Assembly (NCBI RefSeq): GCF_000016425.1
Contig: NC_009380.1
Location: 5,026,144 to 5,090,143 of the forward strand
Direction of reading: 5' to 3'
Source: Salinispora tropica CNB-440
GTDB lineage: Bacteria; Actinomycetota; Actinomycetes; Mycobacteriales; Micromonosporaceae
Length of the DNA: 64,000 nucleotides
This document shows, one piece after another, positions 31,582-39,553 of this stretch (position 1 is the stretch's first letter; every line of letters begins with the position of its first letter). Under the pieces are notes generated by a model. That model did not search any database, had not been told where the DNA came from, and worked only from the letters and a program-made list of their open reading frames with translations. A program made the translations under genes and the position numbers.

Positions 31582-31944
31582 CGGCTATCCCATGATCCAA
31601 TTCCGTATATCCGAGAACACCTCGGCGCTTCCAAGAGTAGCTATGACAGCAGAACGCTGAGCCGAACCACGGAGCCAAGCGCAACCCGGACGAATGGACT
31701 CATCACTGCCGCACCCATGCCAGAGAAGCACGAAAAAATAGCTCAACCCGCGCACCAATTGAAGCCAGTCGCACCCCACATAATCAAAGACCACGGGCTG
31801 GGAAATCGCCGGTGCCTCAAGCCCTGGCCGGCATTCATGCTGGCCAGGGCTGCTGTCCAGGTCGTCGGCCCGGAGGCACCATGGACACCGGTTCCGCTCT
31901 GTGCCGCGCGATCGGCGGCATGAGCGGGTCATTCTGCTCGTCGG
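31582..31944. other. Lower-GC gap with one hairpin, no convincing gene
   Basis: Codon structure typical of this genome is absent. A minus-strand frame (31585-31932) is open but unrecognisable. AGCCCTGGCC (31820-31829) and GGCCAGGGCT (31842-31851) form a perfect 10-bp hairpin that may terminate the esterase transcript, which ends at 31945. Confidence 0.45.
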
Positions 31945-32907
31945 TCAGCTTCGCGACGCCGGATGGAGATGGCTGCGCAGGAAGGCGACTATCTCGCGGC
32001 GCGCTGGCCGGGCGGCCGGCACCACGCCCGGAGTGCTCAGGAATGTGTGGGTGGCCCTCGGGTAGCAGGTCAAACGGGTGTCGGTGCCGTCCTTGCGAAG
32101 CCGCTCGGCATAGTGGTGCCCCTGGTCGGCCAGCGGATCCAGCGCGGCTGTGACGATCAGTGTGGGTGGTAGTCCGGCGAGGTTCTCGAACTTGACGGGT
32201 GACACACTGCGCGGGTCGAGGGCAGGTGGCACGCTCAACGTGCGGGTTGCGCGCAGCCGGGACGCCGAGAGAGTGGGGTTGTCGGCATTCTCCGTGATGG
32301 AGGAGTACTTGGTCATGCTCTCGGTCCAGTCCGTGCCCGGGTAGATCAGCGCCTGCGCGCGCAGCGGCGGGCCCTCCTTACGGGCACGCAAGGCGACAAG
32401 TGCGGCGATCGTGCCACCCGCGCTCTCGCCCATGACCGCGACGGCTGCGGGGTCGATGCCCCAATGGGTACTGTCGTCAACGAGCCGGACCACGGTGTCG
32501 TAGCCGTCGTTGATCGGCTGGGGCAGCTGGTGCTCCGGGGCGAGGCGATACTCCACCGAGACGACCACTGCCGGGCACCGGGCCGCAAGGTTGCTGTTGA
32601 GCCAGTCGTTCTGCGCGGCGGTGCCCGCGAAGAAGCCTCCGCCATGGAATGAGACGACCAGCGGCAGGCGTCGGCTCGTGTCCTTCGGACGGTGTACCCG
32701 CAGCATCAGACGGCGACCTGGAAGATCGACCGAGGTTTCCTCGATTCGCGCGCGGCGGTCCGGCAGGCCGGTGATGATTCGCGCGGCACGAGACGATGCC
32801 ACGTGGTTGGCCTTCTTTCGCGCGGCGATCACTTGATCGTCGGTCATAGCCGACCAGTCCTGGGTGTCCCTGAGGATTCGGGTGCCCAGTGGAGCCTTGC
32901 CTCTCAT
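31945..32907 (-). CDS. Alpha/beta hydrolase (hormone-sensitive-lipase-type esterase)
   Basis: 320 residues. The HSL-family oxyanion motif is VVSFHGGGFFAG, the nucleophile elbow is VMGESAGGTIAAL, the acid is in TAALDPLADQ and the base is in PRATHTFLS. Such enzymes hydrolyse short-chain esters. GGAGG lies a few bases before the ATG. An AraC regulator gene lies just upstream on the same strand (98-base gap) and may control it. The N-terminal 40 residues are a helical cap. Confidence 0.88.
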   Translation of the reverse strand: MRGKAPLGTRILRDTQDWSAMTDDQVIAARKKANHVASSRAARIITGLPDRRARIEETSVDLPGRRLMLRVHRPKDTSRRLPLVVSFHGGGFFAGTAAQNDWLNSNLAARCPAVVVSVEYRLAPEHQLPQPINDGYDTVVRLVDDSTHWGIDPAAVAVMGESAGGTIAALVALRARKEGPPLRAQALIYPGTDWTESMTKYSSITENADNPTLSASRLRATRTLSVPPALDPRSVSPVKFENLAGLPPTLIVTAALDPLADQGHHYAERLRKDGTDTRLTCYPRATHTFLSTPGVVPAARPARREIVAFLRSHLHPASRS

Positions 32908-33005
32908 GGTGTCCTCCGGATGCAGACGCTATGAGCCCACTGTCACAGTCGGTGCTCGCCGGTGGATTGGACGAATGTCAGGCACGGACTACAGACCGAC
33001 TGGCG

Positions 33006-33851
33006 TCAGGGCTGGGCTGGCCAGGCGACATCGTCAACGGCGAGGAACGGGGCGCTTGCCACGGTCGCCGGCGTCGCTCCGGTGAAGGTCATGACGTCGC
33101 GATGTAGGTGGGACTGGTCGGCGTAGCCGCTGTCCGCCGCCACCTCTGCCGCGCCGTGGCCCGCGGCGAGGCGATGAGCCGCATGGTCGAACCGGATGAG
33201 TTGGGCGGCGCGCTTGGGGGTGAGACCGATCTGGGACCGGAACCGGGCCCACAGCCGTTTACGGCTCCATCCGACCTCGGCCGCCAGCCGCTCGACCCGC
33301 ACCTGTCCACGGCTGGCCACCATCCGCCTCCAGCAAAGGGCCACTTCCGCATCGACCGCGCGGCCCGCGTCATAGCGTCTGGCCAGCGCTACCTCGGCGA
33401 TCACGAACCGGTCGTCCCAGGATCGGGTGGCGCGCAGCCGCTCCTGGATTCGCGCGGCGTCGCGCCCCCAGAGGTCGTCGAGGGCTGTCACGGCCCCACT
33501 TAGCCCCAACACGGGGCCCAGGACCGCGTGCGCAATCACGGGCGACAGCCGCACCTGAAGGCACGCGAAGCTTCCGGCCTGGCCTCGTCCTCGAGCACCA
33601 TGGGGAGGCGCGAGTCCGGCCGTGACACAACCTCGCTGTTGCTGGCCACTGCCGTCCTCGACGACAAGTGGCTGGTCGCCGAGGTCGAAGATCACCATGA
33701 GCGCGGGGTGTGGCACAGCTTCGATCTCGACGACGGCGTCAGCCCGATCACTGAACCCCGCCATAGTGGCCCCTGCCAGCCGACCCGGCCGTGATGGGAC
33801 CGCGATATCCCAAGCAGGCGAGCCGACGCGGGCTGGCTCGACAGATCGCAC
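33006..33851 (-). CDS. AraC-family transcriptional regulator
   Basis: 281 residues using GTG 33851; an in-frame TTG at 33872 adds seven. The C-terminal AraC domain (about 170-270) has two helix-turn-helix units: VRVERLAAEVGWSRKRLWARF, and GAAEVAADSGYADQSHLHRD followed by TFTGATPATV. The N-terminal part is a cupin-like sensing region (PALMVIFDLGDQPLVV). Probably controls the esterase downstream. Ligand unknown. Confidence 0.82.
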   Translation of the reverse strand: MRSVEPARVGSPAWDIAVPSRPGRLAGATMAGFSDRADAVVEIEAVPHPALMVIFDLGDQPLVVEDGSGQQQRGCVTAGLAPPHGARGRGQAGSFACLQVRLSPVIAHAVLGPVLGLSGAVTALDDLWGRDAARIQERLRATRSWDDRFVIAEVALARRYDAGRAVDAEVALCWRRMVASRGQVRVERLAAEVGWSRKRLWARFRSQIGLTPKRAAQLIRFDHAAHRLAAGHGAAEVAADSGYADQSHLHRDVMTFTGATPATVASAPFLAVDDVAWPAQP

Positions 33852-34035
33852 GCCACCATGGTGACACCTCAAATGGCACCGGATCGAACCGTCCGCTCAT
33901 CGGCCTCTCCGGACACGGTCGTGTGGCAGCCCCAGTCGTCTTGACTCCTGACGCACCATCTGGCTCTCTACGAGACCGGGCCGTGGTGGGGTCAGCAGTC
34001 ACAATCCGGACGCAGATTAGGCGATCCGCCGGACA
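33852..34035. other. Gap upstream of the AraC gene; nothing clear
   Basis: This stretch runs from the AraC start to the end of the antitoxin remnant. It probably contains the AraC promoter. I see no gene, repeat or strong hairpin. Confidence 0.35.
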
Positions 34036-34357
34036 TCACTGCCTTGGTCGAAGGTGATCCATCTCCGGGGTTCTCGGCGGCGTCGGCCGTGAGCGGATGC
34101 CCGGTGCTCGGGCGTACCGGCTCAGGGGCGCGACCTCGTTGACCTCCAAGATCGCGGTTCTCGATCTGGCGCACCCGACCAGGCGCGACCCCATCGGCTC
34201 GGCTACCTGCCACTGGGCAAGCGAGATGCTTTCGCTCCTTGGCAAGTTGGTATGCGCTGATCCATGCTTCAGTGCGGGCGCGTTCCACCTCGAGCGCGTC
34301 GTCGTCTCTATCGTGCAACTCGGCGCGGATGTCGTCCCAATCATGGAAGTCACCCAT
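34036..34357 (-). pseudogene. Broken XRE-type antitoxin gene
   Basis: From ATG 34357 the minus strand encodes MGDFHDWDDIRAELHDRDDD and RTEAWISAYQLAKERKHL, the normal start of a HigA-like antitoxin. The helix-turn-helix then alternates between two frames: SLAQWQVAEPMG in one, GVAPGRVRQIEN in the first, and LEVNEVAPLSRYARA again in the other. At least two small indels therefore destroy the frame. The ATG overlaps the stop of the preceding toxin remnant as TGATG. Confidence 0.6.
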
Positions 34358-34509
34358 CAGCCTTCCCAAAATTTTCTTTCGAAGGCAAGCCAGCCTCGTA
34401 TGCGAACCTCGGTGACCAGAATCGCCTTCTCATACCATCGCATCCAGTTCTCGGCCGCCCTATTGCCGGCGATTTCCCACCCCGCGCCGGCGATTTCCGC
34501 GGCACGTCG
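34357..34509 (-). pseudogene. C-terminal remnant of a RelE/HigB-type toxin
   Basis: The open stretch ends with GNRAAENWMRWYEKAI and a Lys/Arg-rich tail before TGA, resembling the final segment (G-K-A-x-N-W-x-x-W-Y) of phage-derived Gp49-like HigB/RelE toxins. A stop precedes it and no catalytic core is found. A short direct duplication (GGAAATCGCCGGC, twice) lies within the fragment. Its TGATG overlap with an antitoxin-like gene supports the assignment. Confidence 0.42.
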
Positions 34510-34666
34510 TCAGGGCTACGCAAGTCATAGTTTTGGCATGCCGGCTAGGTAGTCCGAAGCCAGCCAGAGCGGCAAACCTGCCGGATGGTCCGCACCTGTT
34601 GCAAGCACCTACTACCCTGCGGTGGCGGGTGCGCTACGTCCGGAAACCATTGAAGGAAGTGACTAA

Positions 34667-35224
34667 TTGACGGTTGAGATGTGGGCAGGCTTACCCTCCG
34701 GCTTCCTTGCAATTATCGCCACACTACTCGGAACGTACTTGGGCGGAAGAGTCGCGAACAATTCCCAAAGGAAGCACTATAGACTTGCAGGACAAAGCGA
34801 GGCATGTGCGTCCTTACTCAAGGAATACTCTCGCGTCTACCTTCAACTCCTGTCAGCAGCACGACAGTCGGACCGCAAGCCGGAGTCCGAGACCACAAAA
34901 TGGGTCGACTGGGCACCCTGGAACCAAGCAATCTCGGTGGTTAACCTCACGTGCAATTCGGAAATCGTCCAGGCCGCCCATGGCCTTGATGCAGCGTTCT
35001 GGGAAGTCAGCCTGGCCCTCATGCAAGGCAAGCTTGATCAACAGCGCTGGCACAACTGGGCCGCTCTCCCTGAGAACGCGAAGCTCAAGTTTACTAATGT
35101 TGTGCGTTCTCAGTTGGGTTATGCGCAGCAACCACTGTCCAAACTCTCAGGTAGACCACCCCTACCCCAGGCAACAACTTTTCTGAACGAGTCAACGATG
35201 ATCGGCGAGCGACATGGAGAATAA
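34667..35224 (+). CDS. Hypothetical protein, lower GC than surroundings
   Basis: 185 residues from TTG 34667 with GAAGGAAG upstream; ATG 34679 is an alternative. One N-terminal membrane segment (GFLAIIATLLGTYLGGRVAN) precedes a soluble, largely helical domain (YSRVYLQLLSAARQSDRK, AFWEVSLALMQGKLDQQRW). The topology recalls small actinobacterial membrane-tethered proteins of accessory regions. No family recognised. Base composition and codon use are clearly less GC-rich than in neighbouring core genes, which points to acquisition by transfer. Confidence 0.6.
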   Translation: MTVEMWAGLPSGFLAIIATLLGTYLGGRVANNSQRKHYRLAGQSEACASLLKEYSRVYLQLLSAARQSDRKPESETTKWVDWAPWNQAISVVNLTCNSEIVQAAHGLDAAFWEVSLALMQGKLDQQRWHNWAALPENAKLKFTNVVRSQLGYAQQPLSKLSGRPPLPQATTFLNESTMIGERHGE

Positions 35225-35375
35225 CTGGAGGCCACGCGCATAATTCGCCATCCCGCCCGCACTCCGGCAGGGAACTGCGATATAGATCGCAGCATAACAA
35301 GTGACAGCAAGGGAACATTCAGCCCTCCCCAACCGACCACCCTCTGCCATTCGACTGAGAGGTTATAGACACTAA

Positions 35376-35816
35376 TTAGTGCGGGTCGGCTACGAGTAGC
35401 TGCCCGTCAAGAAATCTGCGTCGCTCGTTCCAGTTGGGAGGGGTTTCCAGCTCCAGGGACTCCTGTCGCACCTCCAACCAAAGTTCCGCAGGCGCCTCTG
35501 TTTCAAAGCGCTTAACAGAAAATGTCCGCCCCGGATACCGCTGAAAGCAACCGAGCACTCCAAGTTTCAGCCAAGATACGGCCAAGCACAACGCATGCCT
35601 GCACCCACCTTTCGCCCGACTCCCTCCAGTGACAAAACAACTGGTCGAACTAAAATCGATTGTAGCTATTCGCCACCTCAGATCATGTGAGCGACGGCCA
35701 ATCAGCATGCTCGTCAGCAAAAGGAATTCTAAGACGGTCAGAAATTTTTGCTCAACATGGCCCTCCAACGCAAGGAAGACCGCACCGTGCAACAACACTA
35801 GCCGCGGCCAGAACAA
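35376..35816 (-). CDS. Possible hypothetical protein in low-GC island DNA
   Basis: A 146-codon open frame ending with RTFSVKRFETEAPAELWLEV and PPNWNERRRFLDGQLLVADP, which reads like real protein, although the upstream half (Cys-rich and irregular) is less convincing. There is no clear ribosome-binding site. It may be a fragment of a transferred gene. Confidence 0.3.
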   Translation of the reverse strand: MFWPRLVLLHGAVFLALEGHVEQKFLTVLEFLLLTSMLIGRRSHDLRWRIATIDFSSTSCFVTGGSRAKGGCRHALCLAVSWLKLGVLGCFQRYPGRTFSVKRFETEAPAELWLEVRQESLELETPPNWNERRRFLDGQLLVADPH

Positions 35817-36089
35817 ACCACGCGTAGCTCAAGGCCGTACGACCTGCGGTACGCCGCCGTGTCGCTATGACTCAACGCGGGGTGCCGGGTACCCGGGTTC
35901 ACGCAATGGGCCGGCACAGCGTGCATGTGCTGGTGAGGTCTACGCCTCGTGCGTCGACGGCCAGGATGAGGCCGCCCGGAGGCGGACCGAGGGGACGCTA
36001 GGCACCCGACGATCAGGCCGAGAAGGCGTCGGATGGCGCCGACACGTAAACGACACGACCAGTGAGACTGACTCACCACCGACAAACAC
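35817..36089. other. Gap before the tRNA-Ser terminator; no gene seen
   Basis: No recognisable protein, tRNA or repeat. GC content rises again towards 36000, marking the right edge of the accessory zone. Confidence 0.4.
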
Positions 36090-36128
36090 GCCCCTGATCA
36101 GCGTTCGTGCTGGTCAGGGGGCGTTTTT
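36090..36128 (+). terminator. Intrinsic terminator next to tRNA-Ser
   Basis: GCCCCTGATCAGC (36090-36102) pairs with GCTGGTCAGGGG (36109-36120) with one G-T pair and a 6-base loop, and is followed by TTTTT (36124-36128). It is one of the few T-tailed terminators in the window. It reads rightward and may also serve the leftward tRNA-Ser transcript. Confidence 0.8.
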
Positions 36129-36142
36129 ACTGTCCAGGTGAG

Positions 36143-36229
36143 CGGAGGGTGTGGGATTCGAACCCACGAAGACATCACTGCCTTACCGGTTTTCAAGACC
36201 AGCGCCATCGGCCACTAGGCGAACCCTCC
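36143..36229 (-). tRNA. tRNA-Ser (TGA)
   Basis: Minus strand, 87 bases with the long variable arm typical of serine tRNAs: 5' GGAGGGTTCGCCTAGTGG, anticodon loop CTTGAAAA with anticodon TGA, T-arm GTGGGTTCGAATCCCAC and acceptor ACCCTCC with discriminator G. Its 3' side faces the fragment-rich accessory zone. Confidence 0.95.
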
Positions 36230-36377
36230 CGGCGCACCACCCCGCGGGGCGGCGACCGTGCCCAGTCTGCCACGCCGGTCCCGCCGATGGGCAAGCACGC
36301 CCACCCACAGTTCGTCCATAGTGGTTGTGAGCAGTATGGGCTCCCGGGCGAGGACCGGCGTCGGGTAGACAGGAACC

Positions 36378-37355
36378 ATGCACGCGATCACGATCCAGGA
36401 GTTCGGAGGACCCGACGCGTTGGTCTGGACCGAGGTGCCCGACCCGGAGCCCGGCCCCGGCGAGGTGATCGTTGACGTACGGGCCAGCGCGGTCAACCGG
36501 GCTGACGTACTGCAACGAAAGGGTTACTATCCGCCGCCGCCAGGTGCGTCCCCGTACCCCGGGCTGGAGTGCTCCGGGGTGATCAGCGCGATCGCCGACG
36601 ACGTGCCCGGTTGGGCGGTGGGTCAGCCGGTGTGCGCGCTGTTGGCCGGCGGCGGGTACGCGGAGCGGGTGGCGGTTCCCGCCGGTCAGCTACTGCCGGT
36701 GCCCGGCGGCGTGGACCTGGTTGACGCCGCGGCCCTGCCCGAGGTGGCCTGCACGGTCTGGTCAAACGTGGTGCGAAAGGCTCGGCTGGCCGCCGGGGAG
36801 ACGCTGCTGGTGCACGGCGGCGGCAGCGGGATCGGCACCTTCGCGATCCAACTCGGGTCGGCCCTCGGGGCGACAGTGCTGGTGACCGCGCGGTTGGCCA
36901 AGCACGACCGGCTGCGGGCGCTCGGTGCCGCCCACCCGATCGACTATCGGGAGCAGGACTTCGCCGAGGAGGTTCGCCAGGTCACCGGTGGCCGGGGCGC
37001 AGACGTCATCCTCGACATCATGGGCGCGGCCTACCTGGGGCGAAACGTGGCCGCGCTCGCCACCGACGGCCGGCTGATGCTGATCGGCCTGTTGGGCGGC
37101 CGGAAAGCGGAGCTGGATCTCGGTGCGCTGCTGGCGAAGCGGGCGACGGTGGCCGCGACCACCCTGCGCTCCCTCCCGCCCAGCCAGAAGGCGGAGATCG
37201 TCGAGGGCGTACGCGAGCAGGTGTGGCCGCTGATCGCGGCCGGTAAGGTCCGCCCGGTCGTGGACCGCCGGCTGCCCATGACCGACGCGGCCGAGGCCCA
37301 CCGCCTCGTCGAGTCGAACGAGCACGTCGGCAAGGTGCTGTTGACCGTCGGCTAA
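36378..37355 (+). CDS. NAD(P)H:quinone oxidoreductase (zeta-crystallin/PIG3-type MDR protein)
   Basis: 325 residues of the medium-chain dehydrogenase/reductase superfamily without zinc ligands: N-terminal SAVNRADVLQRKGYYPPPPG, PEVACTVWSNVV, the nucleotide motif LVHGGGSGIGTFAIQLGSAL and the C-terminal ALLAKRATVAATTLRSLP. PIG3-type enzymes reduce quinones with NADPH. It converges with soxR, overlapping its stop by four bases, which fits a redox-stress setting. Confidence 0.88.
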   Translation: MHAITIQEFGGPDALVWTEVPDPEPGPGEVIVDVRASAVNRADVLQRKGYYPPPPGASPYPGLECSGVISAIADDVPGWAVGQPVCALLAGGGYAERVAVPAGQLLPVPGGVDLVDAAALPEVACTVWSNVVRKARLAAGETLLVHGGGSGIGTFAIQLGSALGATVLVTARLAKHDRLRALGAAHPIDYREQDFAEEVRQVTGGRGADVILDIMGAAYLGRNVAALATDGRLMLIGLLGGRKAELDLGALLAKRATVAATTLRSLPPSQKAEIVEGVREQVWPLIAAGKVRPVVDRRLPMTDAAEAHRLVESNEHVGKVLLTVG

Positions 37356-37789
37356 CGCCGCACCGCCAGGCGCGCACCGGGGCCCTCGTCGGCGACCTGG
37401 TCGCCCGGGTTGCTGAGGGTGCAGCGGCGCAACGACAGGCACCCGCAGCCGATGCACCCGTCGAGGTCGTCCCGGAGCCGGGTCAGGAGCGTGATCTTCT
37501 CGTCCAGCCGGTTCCGCCACAGCTTGGAGAGCTGGGTCCAGTCCTCCGGGGTCGGGGTCCGGGCGGCCGGCAGGGACTCGAGCGCCTCCCGGATCTCGTC
37601 CAGCGAGATGCCGACCTGTTGGGAGATCCGGATGAACGCCACCCGGCGCAACTCGCTGCGCGCGTACCGGCGCTGGTTGCCGCTGGTGCGGTCGGCTCGG
37701 AGCAGCCCGATCTGCTCGTAGTAGCGCAGCGCGGAGGACGCCACCCCGCTGCGCGCGGCGAGCTGACCGATGGTTAATGACTCCTGCAT
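37352..37789 (-). CDS. soxR: SoxR redox-sensitive MerR-family activator
   Basis: 145 residues: MerR helix-turn-helix (LTIGQLAARSGVASSALRYY), the SoxR dimer helix and the [2Fe-2S] cluster motif C-x2-C-x-C-x5-C (CIGCGCLSLRRC near residue 120). Oxidation of the cluster by redox-active compounds converts SoxR into an activator; in actinomycetes it often responds to endogenous quinones and pigments. I chose ATG 37789, since the upstream open frame is antisense to the transketolase start. Divergent from the transketolase pair and convergent with a quinone oxidoreductase. Confidence 0.92.
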   Translation of the reverse strand: MQESLTIGQLAARSGVASSALRYYEQIGLLRADRTSGNQRRYARSELRRVAFIRISQQVGISLDEIREALESLPAARTPTPEDWTQLSKLWRNRLDEKITLLTRLRDDLDGCIGCGCLSLRRCTLSNPGDQVADEGPGARLAVRR

Positions 37790-37797
37790 CACGTCAC

Positions 37798-37809
37798 CTT
37801 GAGCTGAAG
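37798..37809. promoter_or_regulatory. Candidate SoxR box between soxR and the transketolase genes
   Basis: CTTGAGCTGAAG is a 10-of-12 palindrome in the 46-base gap between the divergent genes, similar in composition to the CCTCAAG-type SoxR sites. Tentative. Confidence 0.35.
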
Positions 37810-37835
37810 TTGGCTTTAAGTTGCAGGCTAGCCGC

Positions 37836-38564
37836 ATGACAGCCATCACGACCACCGCGACAGTCGCCGAGGCCGCCGCGCCGCTCGACGGCCGACAGCC
37901 GGTCGCCCCCCTGCTGGAGCGGGTCCGGGCCGGCCGGGAGTTCGGCACGAACGTCTACTCCACCGTCGACGTGCTCCAGGTGCTCTACCATCGCGTCCTG
38001 CGGGTCCACCCGGCGACCGTCGACGAACCGGACCGGGACCGGTTCCTGCTCTCCAAGGGGCACGCGGTCGCTGGGTACTACGCGGTGCTCGCCAGCGCGG
38101 GGTTCTTCCCCACCGACTGGCTCGACGACCAGGGCGGGCCGACGAGCCGGCTCGGCGACCACCCCGACCGGATGCTCGTGCCCGGAGTGGAGATCGGCTC
38201 CGGTTCGCTCGGCCACGGCCTCGGCCTCGGCGTCGGAACCGCGCTCGGGCTACGGGCCCAGGGCCGGCTCGAGCCCCGGGTGTACGTCCTGCTCGGCGAC
38301 GCCGAACTGGACGAGGGTTCCAACCACGAGGCGATCACCTACGCCGGGACGACCGGCCTGGCCAACCTTACCGCGATCGTGATCGACAACGCCTCCGCCA
38401 CCCACGGCTGGCCGGGCGGACCGGCAGCCCGATTCACCGTGGACGGCTGGACCGCGGCGACCGTCGACGGGCATGACCACGACGCCCTACACACCGCCCT
38501 GACCGGTCACGACGGCGACCGGCCCCACGTCGTCGTCGCGGTCGTCGCCCCCAAGGAGAACTGA
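37836..38564 (+). CDS. Transketolase, N-terminal (thiamine diphosphate) subunit
   Basis: 242 residues: VLYHRVLRVHPATVDEPDRD, FLLSKGHAVAGYYAVL, EIGSGSLGHGLGLGVGTALG and the thiamine-diphosphate motif GDAELDEGSNHEA ending with IVIDN. It is the N-terminal half of a split transketolase, as found in archaea and many secondary-metabolite loci. Such pairs transfer ketol units or take part in C7N or pentose routes. The ATG lies 46 bases from soxR. The C-terminal subunit overlaps as TGATG. Confidence 0.88.
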   Translation: MTAITTTATVAEAAAPLDGRQPVAPLLERVRAGREFGTNVYSTVDVLQVLYHRVLRVHPATVDEPDRDRFLLSKGHAVAGYYAVLASAGFFPTDWLDDQGGPTSRLGDHPDRMLVPGVEIGSGSLGHGLGLGVGTALGLRAQGRLEPRVYVLLGDAELDEGSNHEAITYAGTTGLANLTAIVIDNASATHGWPGGPAARFTVDGWTAATVDGHDHDALHTALTGHDGDRPHVVVAVVAPKEN

Positions 38565-39454
38565 TGCGCGACACCTTCGTTGACACCACCACGACGCTGC
38601 TGGCCGACGACCCGCGCACCGCGCTGGTGCTGGCCGACATCTCCGCCGCCCTCTTCACCCCGGCGGCGGCCCGGCACCCGGACCGGGTCCTGAACGTCGG
38701 GATCCGGGAGCAGCTGATGGTCGGGGTAGCCGGCGGGCTGGCGTTGACCGGCCTGCGGCCGATCGTGCACACCTACGCGCCGTTCCTGGTCGAGCGAGCG
38801 TACGAGCAGCTCAAGCTCGACCTGGACCACCAGGGCGCGAGCGCGGTGCTGGTCAGCGTGGGCGCCTCGTACGACCGCCCGGAATCGGGCCGGACCCACC
38901 TGTCGCCGGCAGATGTCTCGCTGATCGACACCCTGCACGGCTGGACGGTGCACGTACCCGGCCACCCCGGCGAGGTGGCGCCGATGCTGCGGACGGCGGT
39001 AGCCGCGGAGACCTCGGCATACCTGCGGCTCTCCGTACTCAGCAACGACCGGCCGCTGGGCAGCGACGGGGCGTTGCAGGTGGTACGGGACGCCGGGCCG
39101 GGAGCGCCCCTGGTGGTGGCCGTCGGGCCGACCCTGGACGCGGCCACCGCGGCACTCGCCGACCTGCCCGTCACCGTGGCGTACACCAACCGGCCGCGGC
39201 CGTTCGACACCGCCGGGCTCCGCGACCGGGCCGGCACCGACGTGATCCTGGTCGAGCCCTACCTCGCCGGGACCTCCAGCCGGGTGGTCTCGGCGGCGCT
39301 GGCGGACCGCCCGCACCGGCTGCTCGCGCTCGGTGTCGGGCGTGAGGACCTGCGACGGTACGGTTCGGCCGACGACCACACCCGCTGGCACGGCCTGGAC
39401 GCGTCGGGGCTACGGCGATCGGTGCTGGACTTCGTCTCGCCGGCGCTGCGCTGA
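38564..39454 (+). CDS. Transketolase, C-terminal (pyrimidine-binding) subunit
   Basis: 296 residues with the transketolase central domain (VLADISAALFTPAAARHP, RVLNVGIREQLMVGVAGGLAL containing the catalytic Glu, and PIVHTYAPFLVERAYEQLKLD) and the C-terminal domain (PLVVAVGPTLDAATAAL). The ATG shares bases with the previous stop, so the subunits are made in equal amounts. The role may be redox-stress-linked carbon flux or an unplaced biosynthetic step. Confidence 0.88.
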   Translation: MRDTFVDTTTTLLADDPRTALVLADISAALFTPAAARHPDRVLNVGIREQLMVGVAGGLALTGLRPIVHTYAPFLVERAYEQLKLDLDHQGASAVLVSVGASYDRPESGRTHLSPADVSLIDTLHGWTVHVPGHPGEVAPMLRTAVAAETSAYLRLSVLSNDRPLGSDGALQVVRDAGPGAPLVVAVGPTLDAATAALADLPVTVAYTNRPRPFDTAGLRDRAGTDVILVEPYLAGTSSRVVSAALADRPHRLLALGVGREDLRRYGSADDHTRWHGLDASGLRRSVLDFVSPALR

Positions 39455-39462
39455 CCTTCCGA

Positions 39463-39530
39463 GTCAGCGGTCATCGGGGGGCGCACGGCGGGTCAGCGGT
39501 CATCGGGGGCGCTCGGCGGGTCAGCCGGGC
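39463..39530. repeat. Short tandem repeat between transketolase and GT2 genes
   Basis: A 29-base unit beginning GTCAGCGGTCATCGGGGG occurs at 39463 and again at 39492, with a degenerate third start at 39520, in the gap between convergent genes. It is intergenic and could vary in copy number between strains. Confidence 0.75.
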
Positions 39531-39553
39531 AGCGGATGGAGTGACCCCGAGGA

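Noticed and set aside
30310..36142. Intact prophage or integrative element
   Set aside because: No integrase, excisionase, replication, capsid or transfer gene was recognised; only fragments and small ORFs remain.
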